DNA of 64,000 bases from Adineta ricciae. Lineage: Eukaryota > Rotifera > Eurotatoria > Adinetida > Adinetidae. The stretch covers positions 124,001-188,000 of the forward strand of contig CAJNOJ010000109.1 of the NCBI GenBank assembly GCA_905250025.1, in the 5' to 3' direction. Below the pieces are notes generated by a model. It ran no database searches, was not told where the DNA came from, and saw nothing but the letters and a program-made list of their open reading frames with translations. Both the position numbers and the translations under genes were made by a program. How positions within the stretch are numbered: position 1 is the first letter of the stretch; every line of letters begins with the position of its first letter. Shown one piece after another: positions 1-11,566 of the stretch.

Positions 1-783
1 AGGATGTTCATCATCGAATGATTGGAGATCCAATTGTTTCCAATGGTCATCGTGAATATGATCAAGTTGATAAGTTTTGGATTTGTATTTTCGACGAAGA
101 GAACTTGTGAAAAATAAGAAGAAAATCATAAGGAATGCAGGTAAAACATTTCCGAAGATGAAATCAAGAAGATAAATGGTTCGATAGGGTGTTTGAATGT
201 GTTGAAGATCCAACCGAGTGAGTTGATTGACTTGTGTTTCATTGTAAACACATTCATATGAACCATAGTTGAATGATTGTAATTGTTGATCAAAAAAGAG
301 AGTTGGAATGAGAGCATAAGAGACAATCAACCAAAGTGAAATGAAAATACAAATTCCAGTGACAAATCTTCGTTGACCATAACAAAAGACTCTTCTCTTC
401 ACACAACGATCAAAACATAAAAAGACAATTGTATAAGCAAGAAGAAAGTCCATGACTCGCAGAATGTACATTTCACATTTACACCACGAATCGCTCAACC
501 ATCGACCATTGTTCAAGGCAAAATGTTCACCTAAGTCGGCAAATGAAACCATTTTGACCAAAGAGAAGATTGAAGACCAAATTGTTCCTTCGACAATCAA
601 ATTCCAGATGAGAACATGAATACTTTTGCGTTGGTATTGATCTGTTGAGACACACAATGCAAAGAGATTGAAGAGATTTCCAATGAGTGTAATGAGAAGG
701 AGAATTGTGTAAACTATGGGAATAATTATGCGAATGGGATAGGCGGTCTGAGAAAACATCTCAGCCGATGATGAAGTTGCCAT
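1..783 (-). CDS. Seven-TM GPCR, C-terminal part beyond the window
   Basis: An uninterrupted frame runs from the ATG at 783 to the left edge of the window (261 codons), so the C terminus is missing. After a short polar N terminus come hydrophobic segments typical of a rhodopsin-like receptor. TM1 has a GNLFNLF stretch. TM3 ends in FDRCVKRR, which stands where DRY normally sits, so the motif here is DRC. Cysteines before TM3 (WCKCEM) and in the second extracellular loop (YECVYNE) could form the usual disulfide. No intron is visible. A plasma-membrane receptor role follows from the family; ligand and G protein cannot be named. The start is the first ATG of the frame. It could equally be placed among expanded rotifer orphan receptors. 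Confidence 0.75.
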   Translation of the reverse strand, partial: MATSSSAEMFSQTAYPIRIIIPIVYTILLLITLIGNLFNLFALCVSTDQYQRKSIHVLIWNLIVEGTIWSSIFSLVKMVSFADLGEHFALNNGRWLSDSWCKCEMYILRVMDFLLAYTIVFLCFDRCVKRRVFCYGQRRFVTGICIFISLWLIVSYALIPTLFFDQQLQSFNYGSYECVYNETQVNQLTRLDLQHIQTPYRTIYLLDFIFGNVLPAFLMIFFLFFTSSLRRKYKSKTYQLDHIHDDHWKQLDLQSFDDEHP

Positions 784-1598
784 TGAAAGGAAATATGTGA
801 GAGAATTGTCGTGTCAATTGTGTTATTGATGTATTATTCGAATAAGCATGAGGTCTCTCCCTCTCTCGCTCTCAATGTTATTTGCATAGAGATTGTCGTC
901 TGGTTGAGTGTGTTGTTCATAGTGATATGTTTAAGATTGTATGTTTGGAGTAAAGAATTTGTTCGTTCTGTTTCGAAGAGAAAGAAGAAAGAAAGAAAGA
1001 TATTAGTACAATGTAAAGTAGACCAGAGAGATGTGCGTTTGTATTGAATGACAGTTTTTCGTATCTCTTTTACATATTTTGTATTGAAGAATAAAGTATT
1101 ACTACCGACCATATAGTATCAAATATTGTCATACTGTCGCAAAAACGGTGTAACACATGACCAAGAACTTCTTGTCGTAAAGTTTCAGTGTAATTGAGAT
1201 CGTTTATTTCAGACAATGTTATACATCCCCAAGGCTATGTGCTTAAACAGCTACACTACTTTCGCATGCTAGTGTAACAATAAAAGATATTCTGAACACA
1301 ATTTCGAGATGTTGTACACTGGCGACACCATGCGTCCTGATTTGACATAACTGAATAAAGAAGATTTTCCTCCAATCAAACATGAATCTCTTTGTTCTGA
1401 TAATCGATGCGAAGAATAACGATAAATCTCTTTGTCAATTTTCTTCTTTCCGAAAACGAGTCTCAACTCATATAACATGCGAATAATTTCATTTATCTGT
1501 GAAAATATTCTTCTCTTATAGATGTGTTTTCATCTAACTCTTCAAATATCATTAATTTAAGTCATTTTCAACGAAAAAACCATTTAACAATTTAGTCA
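784..1598. other. Intergenic region between divergent GPCR and TMEM63 genes
   Basis: No convincing gene. Two overlapping ORFs of 78 and 92 codons on opposite strands (811-1112) have low-complexity composition and no recognisable motif. The stretch should contain the promoters of both flanking genes, but I see no clear core promoter element. Confidence 0.5.
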
Positions 1599-4500
1599 AT
1601 GGAAAATCGAAACAATCTCTCAACACCGTTGAGTGTTTCATCGTTACTCAGTGATAAGTCGTCAAGTATTACAACTGGTGATTGTTCCTATTATGGTCGA
1701 ATTAATTCAACTGGTTTTGGAATTATTCGTTCATATGAAGGAATTCCGGAAAATATTGTCGTCAATTTAATTGTGACTGCTGTAAGAAGAGCAATTTTAG
1801 AAATCAACTCTTCGATATTTCTCTTTATACTTCTTAGATTCTTCTGCTTTTATTCGTTTATTTACGACGTCGTTTTTCCGATGCGAAAACTATTGTTGAT
1901 GGAACCGAGTAATGGCCTTGAATTTCTTATCTTCATAAATCAAAATCTCATCTCTTTTCGTTCAGAATCTCGACTTTACTTTATGGAAGAAGTAATTCTA
2001 CTCGACATCTCACTCGTAATGTAAGTTGATTGTCATCTTCAGAGCTTGATGTGCCTTCTGTATGCATTATATACGAAAACAAATATATTGTTGCTTATTA
2101 GTTTGCATATCGTTTTGTTGTTTTTCTTTCAATAGGATACAGAATCCTGTTTCCATCGATGTTGTGTGGTAAATAATAGTAAACAGATTTGTCTAATTGA
2201 CTAACGAATGCACTTGCTTGAAATTTGTTTCTCACAATTTTTAATTAATAAATATTTTTTCTGATTATTTAGTCGCATTGGGCATGGGTGCGAGATTTAT
2301 TTCGAATAACGTAGATATAGATGATTATTATCTTTTGAAGTACACATAAATTTGTTTTTGAATTTAGTGATTGGGATGTTTATCAAAATTGTTCACCGGA
2401 TGCTTATTATTATCTATTGTTTCATACATATTTAATTGCTTATTTACTTTTCGTGACGATTATTTCACTAGCAATTATCTTACCTGTCAATTTTCAAGGA
2501 AATCAAGGTTAGAAAAGGAGCAGTTTACTCCTACGCTTTCCTCCTATGAATAGTTCTTATCAGATTTAAATATTCAGCTAGAGGAAGTAGCATATGGTTT
2601 GTAGTGTCTCTTGTGAGTTACATTTTACCTTGAAAGTTGAAGTTAATCAGTACGGGAAATGACGAATATATGTATCTTATCAACTGTTCTCTATTTAGGT
2701 ACAAGTGAACAAAAATTTGCTCATACAACAATTGCGAATTTACCACCCGAGTTTGTTTTTCTGATACACCATCGTTATCATGTTTAAATGAATGATATTT
2801 CTTTATAGTTCACCATTACTCTGGATTCATGCATGTACATCGATACTGTTTGTTTTGGTTGGTATTATTGTTGCATATTTATATACAAATGCAACACGAT
2901 ACTATGCCAAAGAAGATATGGTACGTATAGAAACATTCAGATGAACTTTGAATAGCATTGGAATTTTGAAATTATTAGTATGAAGATGAAGAATCGAAAG
3001 AAAAAGTATAGTTTGATGTTGTCTTTGTCCTATTATAAATCTTCTGTGGATAGTCAGAGTGTTTTGGATGTTGTTCGATGTTAATCGATAGTCATTGACA
3101 GAATTATTTTATTTTACAGGCGTCGCGAACTTTAATGATCCGTGGAATATCTCCAAATGCGTGCGACGAAGAGAAATTAAACACGTATTTCCGGTAAGTT
3201 CAAATTCAAATGAATCGAATCGACATAAAAGCAAAAAATATTCTCCAGGGAAGCTTATCCAAGATTAGAAATAACACATTTAACATTGGCTTATAATGTC
3301 GCGATGTTACAACATGTTTATAAACGACGGTTAGTGATTGGATTTGTGATAGGGCTTCTTTTGATCACTTAGTGTTTTAGTGAACTTAATCTTCGTATTT
3401 GGCAACAGAGCAAAAAGATGTTAGAACAGTCAGGTGAACGTCCGGTGGTTTACAATAACAAATGTGGTCAAATGTGTGGTGTAAGATTGGTTTTCTGTCT
3501 GAAAAGACTTTAATTGAGAGATTTGATTTACTTTAGTGCTGTGCCAAAGAAATCGATGCAATTGATTATTATGAGAAATTGTATAAGGCATATAAACAAA
3601 AAGTAGAAGAGGAATATGCGCATGTTCGACAGAAGAAATGCGGATTAGCTTTTATAACATTCGCATCGTCTGACCAAGCACATAAGTATGTTCGAAATAT
3701 TGTCATGACATCCTAAAACATTGATCTAAATTTCATAGGGTTCGATCGGATTTTCGTACGGGATGTTTTTCACGCGATCGTCGACCAGAAACATCAGCAA
3801 GCAAATCATTGGAAGTACACGAATGGAATGTAAAATTCGCACCAAGTCCGAAGAATATCATCTGGTAAACATCTTAATCCAGAGTGTGTACATATTATGA
3901 TAATCTTTATCCGTTTCATAGGAAAAATATTCCAATGAGTGAAGCAAGTCATTGGTTTCGTATTATCATCGTTAATACTGTAAGTGAAATCTGAAACAGA
4001 ATGCTGAGATGTACAACTGCATTGTGTTTCGCACTTTGATTTCCGATGAGGTTGGGTTAACCGCTTGTCATTTGCAGATCTTGATCTTCTTCATGATTTT
4101 CTTAACAACTCCATCAATTGTAATGAGCACACTCGATAAAATCACGAATAAATATCGTTCGATTGATCCATTGAAAAAAGTGACGAAGCAAATCCATTTT
4201 CCTGTTGTATTAACATCGGTTATGCCAGTCTTATTACTGCGTATTTTTGCTGCGGCGATGCCATCACTTGTCAGCGTAACATCATTACTGGAAAAACAAT
4301 GGAAAAAATCGGCATTGGACAAATCAATGATGATTAAATTATTCGTTTTTCTTTCCATGATGATTTTAATTTTACCATCGTTGGGTCTAACAAGTATCGA
4401 AGGATTTTTACGTTGGGTGTTTGAAGATACAACCGAAGGATCACGAACAAATCGAATTCGTTGGATGTAAGTTGTAAACTTTCTTTTGATTGAACAAGAC

Positions 4501-5786
4501 AATAAAGTTTGTTTGTGAAGGTGTGTATTCTTACCGGACAATGGAGCATTTTTTGTGAATTATATCATCACATCAGCTTTTATTGGCGCTGCAATTGATC
4601 TATTGCGTTTGGCTGATCTTGTCTTTTACATCTACATTATTGCTACTGCGAAATCAACTGCTGAACGACGTGTTATTCGCCACGTAAGACACATTTTCTC
4701 TACTCAAAAAGTCTCATCATTCTCTTTAAGGCACTGCAATTTCCGTTTCGTTTCGGAGTTCAATACGCATGGGCAGCTGCAGTCTTCTGTGTCATTATTG
4801 CTTATTCAATAACATGTCCACTGATAACTCCAATTGGTAAGAGCAAAAGAGACTTCTACCAATTGAGATCTGTTTTTTCTCTCTCTAAAGGATTGATTTA
4901 CATGTTCATAAAACGTGCTGTAGACAAATACAATTTAGTATTCGTATACGATACTGAAATAGCTGATAAAAGTGTTCATCGATTAGCTGGAAATTTCATG
5001 ATCATTGCATTGATTTTACAACAGTTGACATTATTATTCTTCGTTCTTGTTCGTTCTGGTTTGTTCGATGGAATTCTTTTCTTTTCTTCATCAAATCATT
5101 TTTCATGTTTAGAAACGTTGACATATTTATCAATGACTTTACTGGGAAGTTTTATCCTCACAAGTAATTGTTCTTGAAACTTCCTCAAAACATTTCAAAA
5201 AAGTGTCTTTTCAGGCGGAATTTACTTCGGATTTTCCTGTTTCGATTGTTGTGGTCGATGGAGTTCAAGAAAACGTTCACTTGTCGATGCAATGTTACCT
5301 GAGGTCAGCACATCTTTTCTTCCCTTCACTATTAGATACAAAATATTAAATGAAAGAAATAGTCCCGTAAGAAACTTCTACAAAGTATTCGCATTTTGCC
5401 CTTGGTTTTTTCTTGCTTTTACGCAATAAATTAGAATGAAAATCGAAATAAAACATCTTCTGGATATTTTAGCCACCAAGCGTTCGTCAAAAACTGGATG
5501 ATCTGGGTGAATTAGAAGAAGCAGAAGGTCGGGAAAATCAACAACGAGCTACATCGGTAAAGATTGATTGAATTTAATGATTTGACTGATTTTCTTCTTG
5601 AAGAATTACATGCCAACAATTTTGAATACTTGTATTCAAGAATTTGATGTTTCACCAAGTGCAACGAATGTTCGTCGTAGTTCTACACGAGACCCGTTAC
5701 AACAGGGAACATATGGAGCAACAAATCAAGGCAATCAACCGATTGTTGCTGGAACTGGCGATGAGAATGATTTAATAACCGATTAA
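1599..5786 (+). CDS. TMEM63/CSC1-like mechanosensitive cation channel
   Basis: About 22 exons joined by introns of mostly 45-110 nt encode an OSCA/TMEM63-family channel. Family landmarks appear in order: a short extracellular N terminus with N-glycosylation sequons and a first membrane segment; the HWAWVRDLFRI and DWDVYQNC region; a membrane segment ending LPVNFQGN; and the cytosolic domain with RTLMIRGIS and a Cys-containing CGQMCGCCAKE stretch. Then follow the pore-region helices with FFMIFLTTPSIV, LPSLGL, FLPDNGAFFVNY and YSITCPLITP, and a charged C-terminal tail. Members are osmo-/stretch-gated, calcium-permeable channels of plasma or endosomal membranes. An in-frame exon of only 30 nt (2979-3008) adds an acidic/basic peptide. 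A splice-like AG is not obvious upstream of the ATG. The paralogue group (A, B or C) cannot be decided. Confidence 0.9.
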
Positions 5787-6042
5787 ATGAATCTCGACAA
5801 ATGAAATCTATCGATATTTATTCTCGCGTTCAATATTGTTTGTTCTGTGCAATATCTAATCATCTATTTACACTTTCTCTTATTAAAAGTATTTTTCTTT
5901 AGACAGTTTCAATTGATAATTTGTTTCTTTGTTGTTCATCATTTTATTTTTATTTTCTGTTGTGAATTTTGTTGTTGTAGATTTCGAAAAGTCGAAATTT
6001 TTATCGAAATTATTCGTTGTTTCAGATAAATCATTTACAATC

Positions 6043-7368
6043 ATGGTAGTCAATGCAGCACTCAAACGACGACGAGGTGAGTTCATATCTCTCACATACG
6101 AACAGCCAAAATGATCTCTTTATTTTCCAGAAAATATCTTGGCTCAATTGGTTATTGCGAAGAATACCAATGTCGAGCTAATTAAGAAATATGAAGAGAA
6201 GAAACTTGAGGAACATAGGTAATTGTCATAAACGAAAGAAGCAATTGTATTGTAGTGCGATTTATTTAGATGTGAACAACGAATTATTGATAAATGTGCG
6301 GAAATGTCAACGAATCTTCAACAACGTATGGATGAATTGATTGAAAGTGGTTCGGTTGCGGCGGTAGATTATTTTCTTTGTAAAAATTAGTTTGTACATT
6401 CGTGGATTGTTTTCAGACGTCGAAGAAAACGGAAAAAATGCTTGAAAAAGCTCATCAATGGAGTCAAGAAATGACTGATCGTTTAGCATCGATTCTATGT
6501 TTACAAGAATCACCTGAACAATCTCGTACTAGTTTAACAATGCCGGCAGCATTATCAAACAACAACAACAACAATACACTTCTTGACACAACTATCGCTC
6601 GTCGTCAAGCAGCAGCTGCTCAATTACAATTAGCTGGCCTTTCAGCTTCATTTTACGTTCAACAAGGTCGCAAATCGCTTTCAGTTTCCATTCAAAAAAG
6701 TCCTCGAACACGTCATTTGTAAGTCATCTCACTCAACAAATTCTTTTACTCCAAACTTATCGTAGACATAAAAATACAAATAACAATCATAATAACAAAT
6801 CAACGGTCGATGAGAACGATGTTAATGACGAAAATAAACCGATGGAAGATGTCTCTCAAATGCCTATTGATGACGACGTCGCTGGTGAAGGTGAAACAAC
6901 AATCGAGCAAGATTCGAATCGAAGGTATGGTGCTTTGTTTCAAAAATATAAACATAAAAAAATCAATTCTTCGTTTAGTCCGACTCCACCACCACCCCCA
7001 CCGCTTCCCGATTTCTATATCGTTGAAGATGGTCTCAACTATACGAAAAAAGGTGAAAAGAAACATTTTACCGTTCAAAATCGTTATGGACAATTTAAAA
7101 TGGTTCGCATCACCGGTGTTACCGAACCATTTCAATGCAAAGCTCGTGTTATGAATATGCCGTGAGTTTCTCATTTAATTTCAAGTTCATTTCATCTTCT
7201 CTTGTTTTATTTAGTCCGCACTCACAAATGCCTTTATCAATTGCATTTATCCCGACAATAAGCCAACGTGGTAAACCATACGCATGCACAATTACATTAC
7301 GTACCCGTTCCGATGATGGCCAAGATGAAATTGTTCTCGAACGTTCACTCACCGGTCAATGGGTTTGA
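6043..7368 (+). CDS. Unrecognised coiled-coil protein with Pro-rich linker
   Basis: Seven exons with consistent GT-AG borders (6043-6076, 6131-6218, 6270-6363, 6417-6718, 6766-6924, 6979-7161, 7215-7368) keep one frame. I do not recognise the family. The N-terminal third is charged and helical (KRRRENILAQLV, KKYEEKKLEEHR) and likely coiled coil. The middle is low complexity with an Asn run and Ala/Gln stretches, then an acidic segment and a polyproline run (PTPPPPPPLP). The C-terminal portion starting DFYIVEDGLNY is beta-rich and the best candidate for a folded domain. A T-rich acceptor ending at 6025 lies 17 nt upstream of the ATG and could be a trans-splice site. It lies 256 nt downstream of the TMEM63 gene on the same strand. 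Function unknown. Confidence 0.75.
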
Positions 7369-8830
7369 AACATCTTGTCTCTTCTCTTTCGTTTGTTGTT
7401 ATTATCTATCAGATATATTTTTTTTTGGTTCCTTGATCGTTCTTTGTGCAATGTGTCAAATAGATTTTTGTGCATCATATTCGTGTAGACATTCAATTGT
7501 ATTCTTGTAGATAGATGTGAAATAAATTTGTCAGATAATGTTCAATGAATTATTCAGTTTTTACTCGGCTTCTGTTCATGATAAATGAGCAAAACATAGA
7601 CGAAATCGATCATGATATGACAATAATGAAGTCGCAGGAGAATTACGAATGCAAATGTTTCAGTTCAATTAGTCTTCTCTATAATAGAAACAAGAGTTGT
7701 TTTTGATGCATTCAGCGACTGTTTTCTCGACATTGATCATGTAAATTGTAGGGCTAAATTTTCCACAATTCTAAAAACGTCTCGACTATCTCGCAATCAA
7801 ACATCAGCAAATGAAGTTATAACCTGTAAAATCGAGAGAAATCAACAATAATTCGATTTCTTTTCTTTGGACATAAATCAAGTTGATTGGTGAATATCAA
7901 CAGATTAATTCTCCTTAATAATCTCTTGAAGTCAGTTTCCGATTGGGAGCAATGCTGAGTACATTGTGTTACGACATGTTACAAAGCCTTTTAACCAACA
8001 AAACAAGAGAGAAGAACGAAGGCGTTCGATGTTTCATTTATCTACTGTTGTTTCTGATCATATTTCATGTTCTTTGAAGCTAATCAAGTAAGTAGTGTTA
8101 CGGAAATGTTCGACTTTTCTTCGGTAGACCTTGTCAGCCTTAATCTTGTCAAATGTCAATTTTATTAGAGGAAAACATGATCAATTTGGTATTTAAAACG
8201 AGTAGTTTGTTTCATGAAAAGAAAAGGTATGTCAGTTGGTGTACGAAAGCACAGGTGAATTCATTGGAATCTGTAAGCGAAGGTAGAGAAGGTCGCTAGA
8301 GTGCCAAATATTCATCAAGTTTCTTTGTTTTCTCCAATGAATTCACTACAAAGTGTTTTGTTTGTTTATTGAAAAATTAATTTAATTATTAGATCGATTC
8401 GCAGCTTTGTATAGAGCATGTGTGTCGGCTTTCTTCGTATGTTTCCTTTGTAAATGGTTCGGAATAGGAACAAGAATGGGTTTTTTTTACAATTAATACT
8501 CTATTTTCTGTTGTTTGATAGCTGTGTGAATACAAAATTTGGAATGATTCTTGATTTTCTTCTTAGTTTATCAAACCATATCTGTTTTCTCTCATTTCTA
8601 TCTCCTCTAGTCCAGTCATTTAATATTTATTCAGGAGTTTTCTTCTCTCTGCGAAAACAAGGTGCGTTTGTAATACTTGATCATCATTTTTTTTCTTTTT
8701 TTCCTCTCTCTCTCTCTTGGTCTCTCTTTGTCTCACTATATATTTCAGATAAAAGCCCGAATAGCTTCTTTATTCTGTTCATTTATCATTGACTGCGTCA
8801 AGTTTCTCGCAAAACAAAGCAAATATCAAA
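7369..8830. other. Intergenic region and probable 5' leader of the neuropeptide gene
   Basis: No gene is supported. A 112-codon ORF at 8454-8792 is hydrophobic, T-rich in DNA and overlaps a CT-repeat tract (about 8700-8725). A T-rich acceptor (TATATTTCAG, ending at 8749) about 80 nt before the next ATG suggests a leader intron or a trans-splice site. Confidence 0.45.
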
Positions 8831-9109
8831 ATGCATTCACGTGTTCTCCTCGCTTTATGCGCGATGTTCATCGTCTTACTCGCGATCTCTTCATCGCCCG
8901 TCGTAGCTGACGACCAATACTTTCCACGAGCACGTAAAATGCCCGGTGGTGCCTGGCTTTCTTCTCATCAATTGCAACAACTAGGCAAACGCGGCCGATT
9001 CGTCTTTCGTGATGCCCCAAATGCACATCATTACGATTCAATTCATACTGACTATGTTATTAATGATGATGCCGATTCATCACTTGATAAACGAAATTGG
9101 CGATTATAA
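8831..9109 (+). CDS. Secreted neuropeptide-like precursor
   Basis: This 92-residue frame starts at the ATG at 8831. An upstream in-frame ATG at 8789 would bury the signal peptide, so the internal ATG is preferred. Residues 1-26 form a clear signal peptide ending PVVA before DDQYF. The rest has prohormone logic: a basic RARK site (33-36), then the stretch MPGGAWLSSHQLQQL (37-51) followed by GKR (52-54). That is the standard glycine amidation donor plus dibasic cleavage site. A second dibasic site DKR precedes the last four residues, NWRL. No cysteines occur in the mature part. Predicted product: a 15-residue amidated peptide, or 25 residues if RARK is not cut, plus a spacer peptide. I cannot assign it to a known peptide family. 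Single coding exon, with AATAAA 78 nt after the stop. Confidence 0.7.
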   Translation: MHSRVLLALCAMFIVLLAISSSPVVADDQYFPRARKMPGGAWLSSHQLQQLGKRGRFVFRDAPNAHHYDSIHTDYVINDDADSSLDKRNWRL

Positions 9110-9186
9110 AGCAAAAGACAACATCGGAGAATTGGTCAATCAAACCAAGTTTATCCTTTTGAAAACTTCGACAGTTTTGCAGTTTC

Positions 9187-9192
9187 AATAAA
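9187..9192 (+). promoter_or_regulatory. Polyadenylation signal AATAAA
   Basis: Canonical AATAAA 78 nt after the stop codon of the neuropeptide-like gene, followed by a T-rich tract. A second AATAAA lies at 9218-9223. Confidence 0.6.
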
Positions 9193-10855
9193 GAATCAAT
9201 GCATTTTTTTTTGTGGAAATAAATATTGTGCGCATTCAGCAAAAAGATTCAATAAAGGAAAAGCATTGTTTTCTTCTTTTTCATAATCGACTAGACAAAG
9301 TTCAAGATTTCCTGACAGAGATATTAATTGCAAGATTAGACTGTAAATCAGCTCAACGAACAAGTCATTTCCTTTCTAATACAAGGTTTACTAATTGAAA
9401 ATATCACATACATTCAAGGTAGAAGACTATCGAGTTCACAGCGAACGACCATACCAAGAAATTCAGACGGGAATATTCACATTGGAAATGGGAAGGATTC
9501 CACTATTTATTTATTATCGATACATTATTCATTTGAGACTTTGCCATCATATTCGATGTTAGATATTCGAATATTATATTGTTGGTTGAACTGCATTTTG
9601 TCGAAAGATAATTTTCTTGCTCTTTTCATTGTTTTCATGATCGAGGCGAACTTCGCTTTCCATCTAATTATCTTCGTGGATTTGAAAAAGGAATAGGATA
9701 TTCGAAATTAGAATAAATATCGAATATATTATAACTAAGGATCATCCACGTCTATATTTGTTATTTACATTTTTCTGTTTGTGCTCAACATTATGTTATA
9801 ACTCGCTAATCATTCACTAAACATGTGTATTAACGCCATGATGTTTTCCACAACATCAAGAAGAGAAAAGAATTATTAATATGTAATAGCTAAATGTACA
9901 TTTTGTATAAAAATCATCATGTTACGTATCATAATGATCACTATAATCATAGTCGACCAAGTGCATGTCAACAAGAGAGCTTTCAACCAACAACATAATT
10001 ACCAGATATTCTGTGATATATTTTAGCTTATAGTCAATGTTGCTCTTTTGAGAAGAAAGCTTCTTAGAAATTTTCTATTCATTGTTAACAATGGACTTTT
10101 CTTTAATGAATATCTTAGTGTTATTCATTGTCTTTCTTAATGTATTTGGAAAGAAAGAAAACAATTGTAATACTGTGAAAAAGAAAACTTATTTATTATT
10201 TCTTTTCTCATCTAGACTCGCTAAATATATTTGTCTTTTAATATTCTCAACAACTTCCTCATTCGACATATGGGAATGTCGATGTTTTCTTACAAGTTGT
10301 AATTGTAATCACGCTACAATTGAAGATATTAATCATCAGTTGTCAATAATAATTTATGTTAGATCTATTTTAGAGCAAGAAATACTCATGTGAAGATACT
10401 TCGTAACAATATTTTCGAAAAACATTCTCTGCGAATGAATCGCAAACGAGGATTTGGAATGGAAGTATTGCTGAAGGCTTTTCGTTCTGTTTCGTTTTAC
10501 TTTTACTCCCACGATCGATGATTGTTATTTCGTTAGGATTGCAGTCGCTCGTTAATATTTTTTTGATATATACCATCTCATTCGTGACTAAAACTAACAT
10601 TGACAATCATTCACTGGCTTGTTTAAAGAAAAATTTCACATCGACTGAAGTCTTTTACAGCAATTTTAAATTGAATCTCAGAATAGAATCCGATATTCCA
10701 GTGGTTAGTAAATGATCAGTTAAATATTTTTTAAACCTATCTAAAGTTAGTCACAAGTTAGAAGGAAAAACAAATCGTTGTATTAGTTCGCTAAGATGAA
10801 TATGCAACGTGTAGCATTTTTGTAAATGAAGTCTTGTTGTTGGAGCCAATTCGTA
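9193..10855. other. Intergenic AT-rich region
   Basis: No supported gene. ORFs at 10082-10393 (+), 10370-10606 (-) and 10518-10715 (+) lack family motifs and clear splice structure, and look like chance frames in AT-rich DNA. Confidence 0.45.
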
Positions 10856-11566
10856 TTACATCATTTGATATTGTTCGCGAATATAACGTTCGAATATTAA
10901 ACCAAGGACAGCGCTTACCAAAGCAAATAGAATGAAATTAAAATTCAAACCAATTAAAATTGAGTATTGTTGTCGATAATGCGATGCAACAGGTTCGACA
11001 CAACCACGTATGTAAATGTTAGTTTGCGAGACGAGAGAACTGTTTCCACAGCCGGGCGTAACGATATGACAGCACGAATCAGGTGTACTTTTTCCATCGG
11101 AAAATATCGTTGCCCAATTGAGTGCTTGATCAGCGCCGCAACATTGGTAAGTTTCTTGAACAGTATCCATGACTGATTTCGAATTTTTGCGGAGATCAGT
11201 GCTGACATAATCTGCCATAAGAAAGCCCGTTTCACGCGTTGATTTTGTTCGAACATTCGCGCGATTGATAAAGAGCACAATTATACATATGATCGAAAGT
11301 AATACAGCTGCAACTAATAAACCTGAAAATAAAGTTGTTAATGCTGGAAATCGACGAAAAGCGACGTAAGCAAGGCCAATCGCGGCAATAAGTCCTAAAC
11401 ACGACACGATGATTGACCATATTGAAAAGGCAAATAAAACTCCCCAATAATTCCTAAGATAATATGAACGATTTGTATAAACCGATGAAGCAATTAGCAA
11501 AATAAGTGCCGAGATGATTGTTAAAATGCATGTGGTAATACAAGCCCATGGCCGTGCTTTCGACAT
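10856..11566 (-). CDS. Tetraspanin (single exon)
   Basis: A 236-codon frame without introns. The topology is tetraspanin-like: TM1 near residues 10-30, TM2 near 45-67, TM3 near 75-100, a large extracellular loop of about 95 residues, then TM4 near 205-228 and a short tail. The loop holds the family signature YQCCGAD (CCG motif), a second cysteine pair in DSCCH, and further cysteines in PGCGNSS and RGCV. These give the six or so residues expected to form loop disulfides. Tetraspanins organise membrane microdomains and partner with integrins and proteases. The absence of introns is unusual next to its intron-rich neighbours; it may be a retrocopy or an intron-poor lineage. An ADAM10-like gene, a known tetraspanin partner, lies far away at 62 kb, and no link is implied. 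Confidence 0.85.
   Translation of the reverse strand: MSKARPWACITTCILTIISALILLIASSVYTNRSYYLRNYWGVLFAFSIWSIIVSCLGLIAAIGLAYVAFRRFPALTTLFSGLLVAAVLLSIICIIVLFINRANVRTKSTRETGFLMADYVSTDLRKNSKSVMDTVQETYQCCGADQALNWATIFSDGKSTPDSCCHIVTPGCGNSSLVSQTNIYIRGCVEPVASHYRQQYSILIGLNFNFILFALVSAVLGLIFERYIREQYQMM

Noticed and set aside
811..1112. Overlapping 78- and 92-codon ORFs on opposite strands
   Set aside because: No family motif, biased composition from simple sequence (GAAAGAAAGAAA), and no splice context.
8454..8792. 112-codon hydrophobic ORF upstream of the neuropeptide gene
   Set aside because: It comes from T-rich and CT-repeat DNA, and the downstream signal-peptide ORF explains the locus better.
10082..10715. 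Three small ORFs in AT-rich spacer
   Set aside because: No motifs and no consistent exon structure; likely chance frames.
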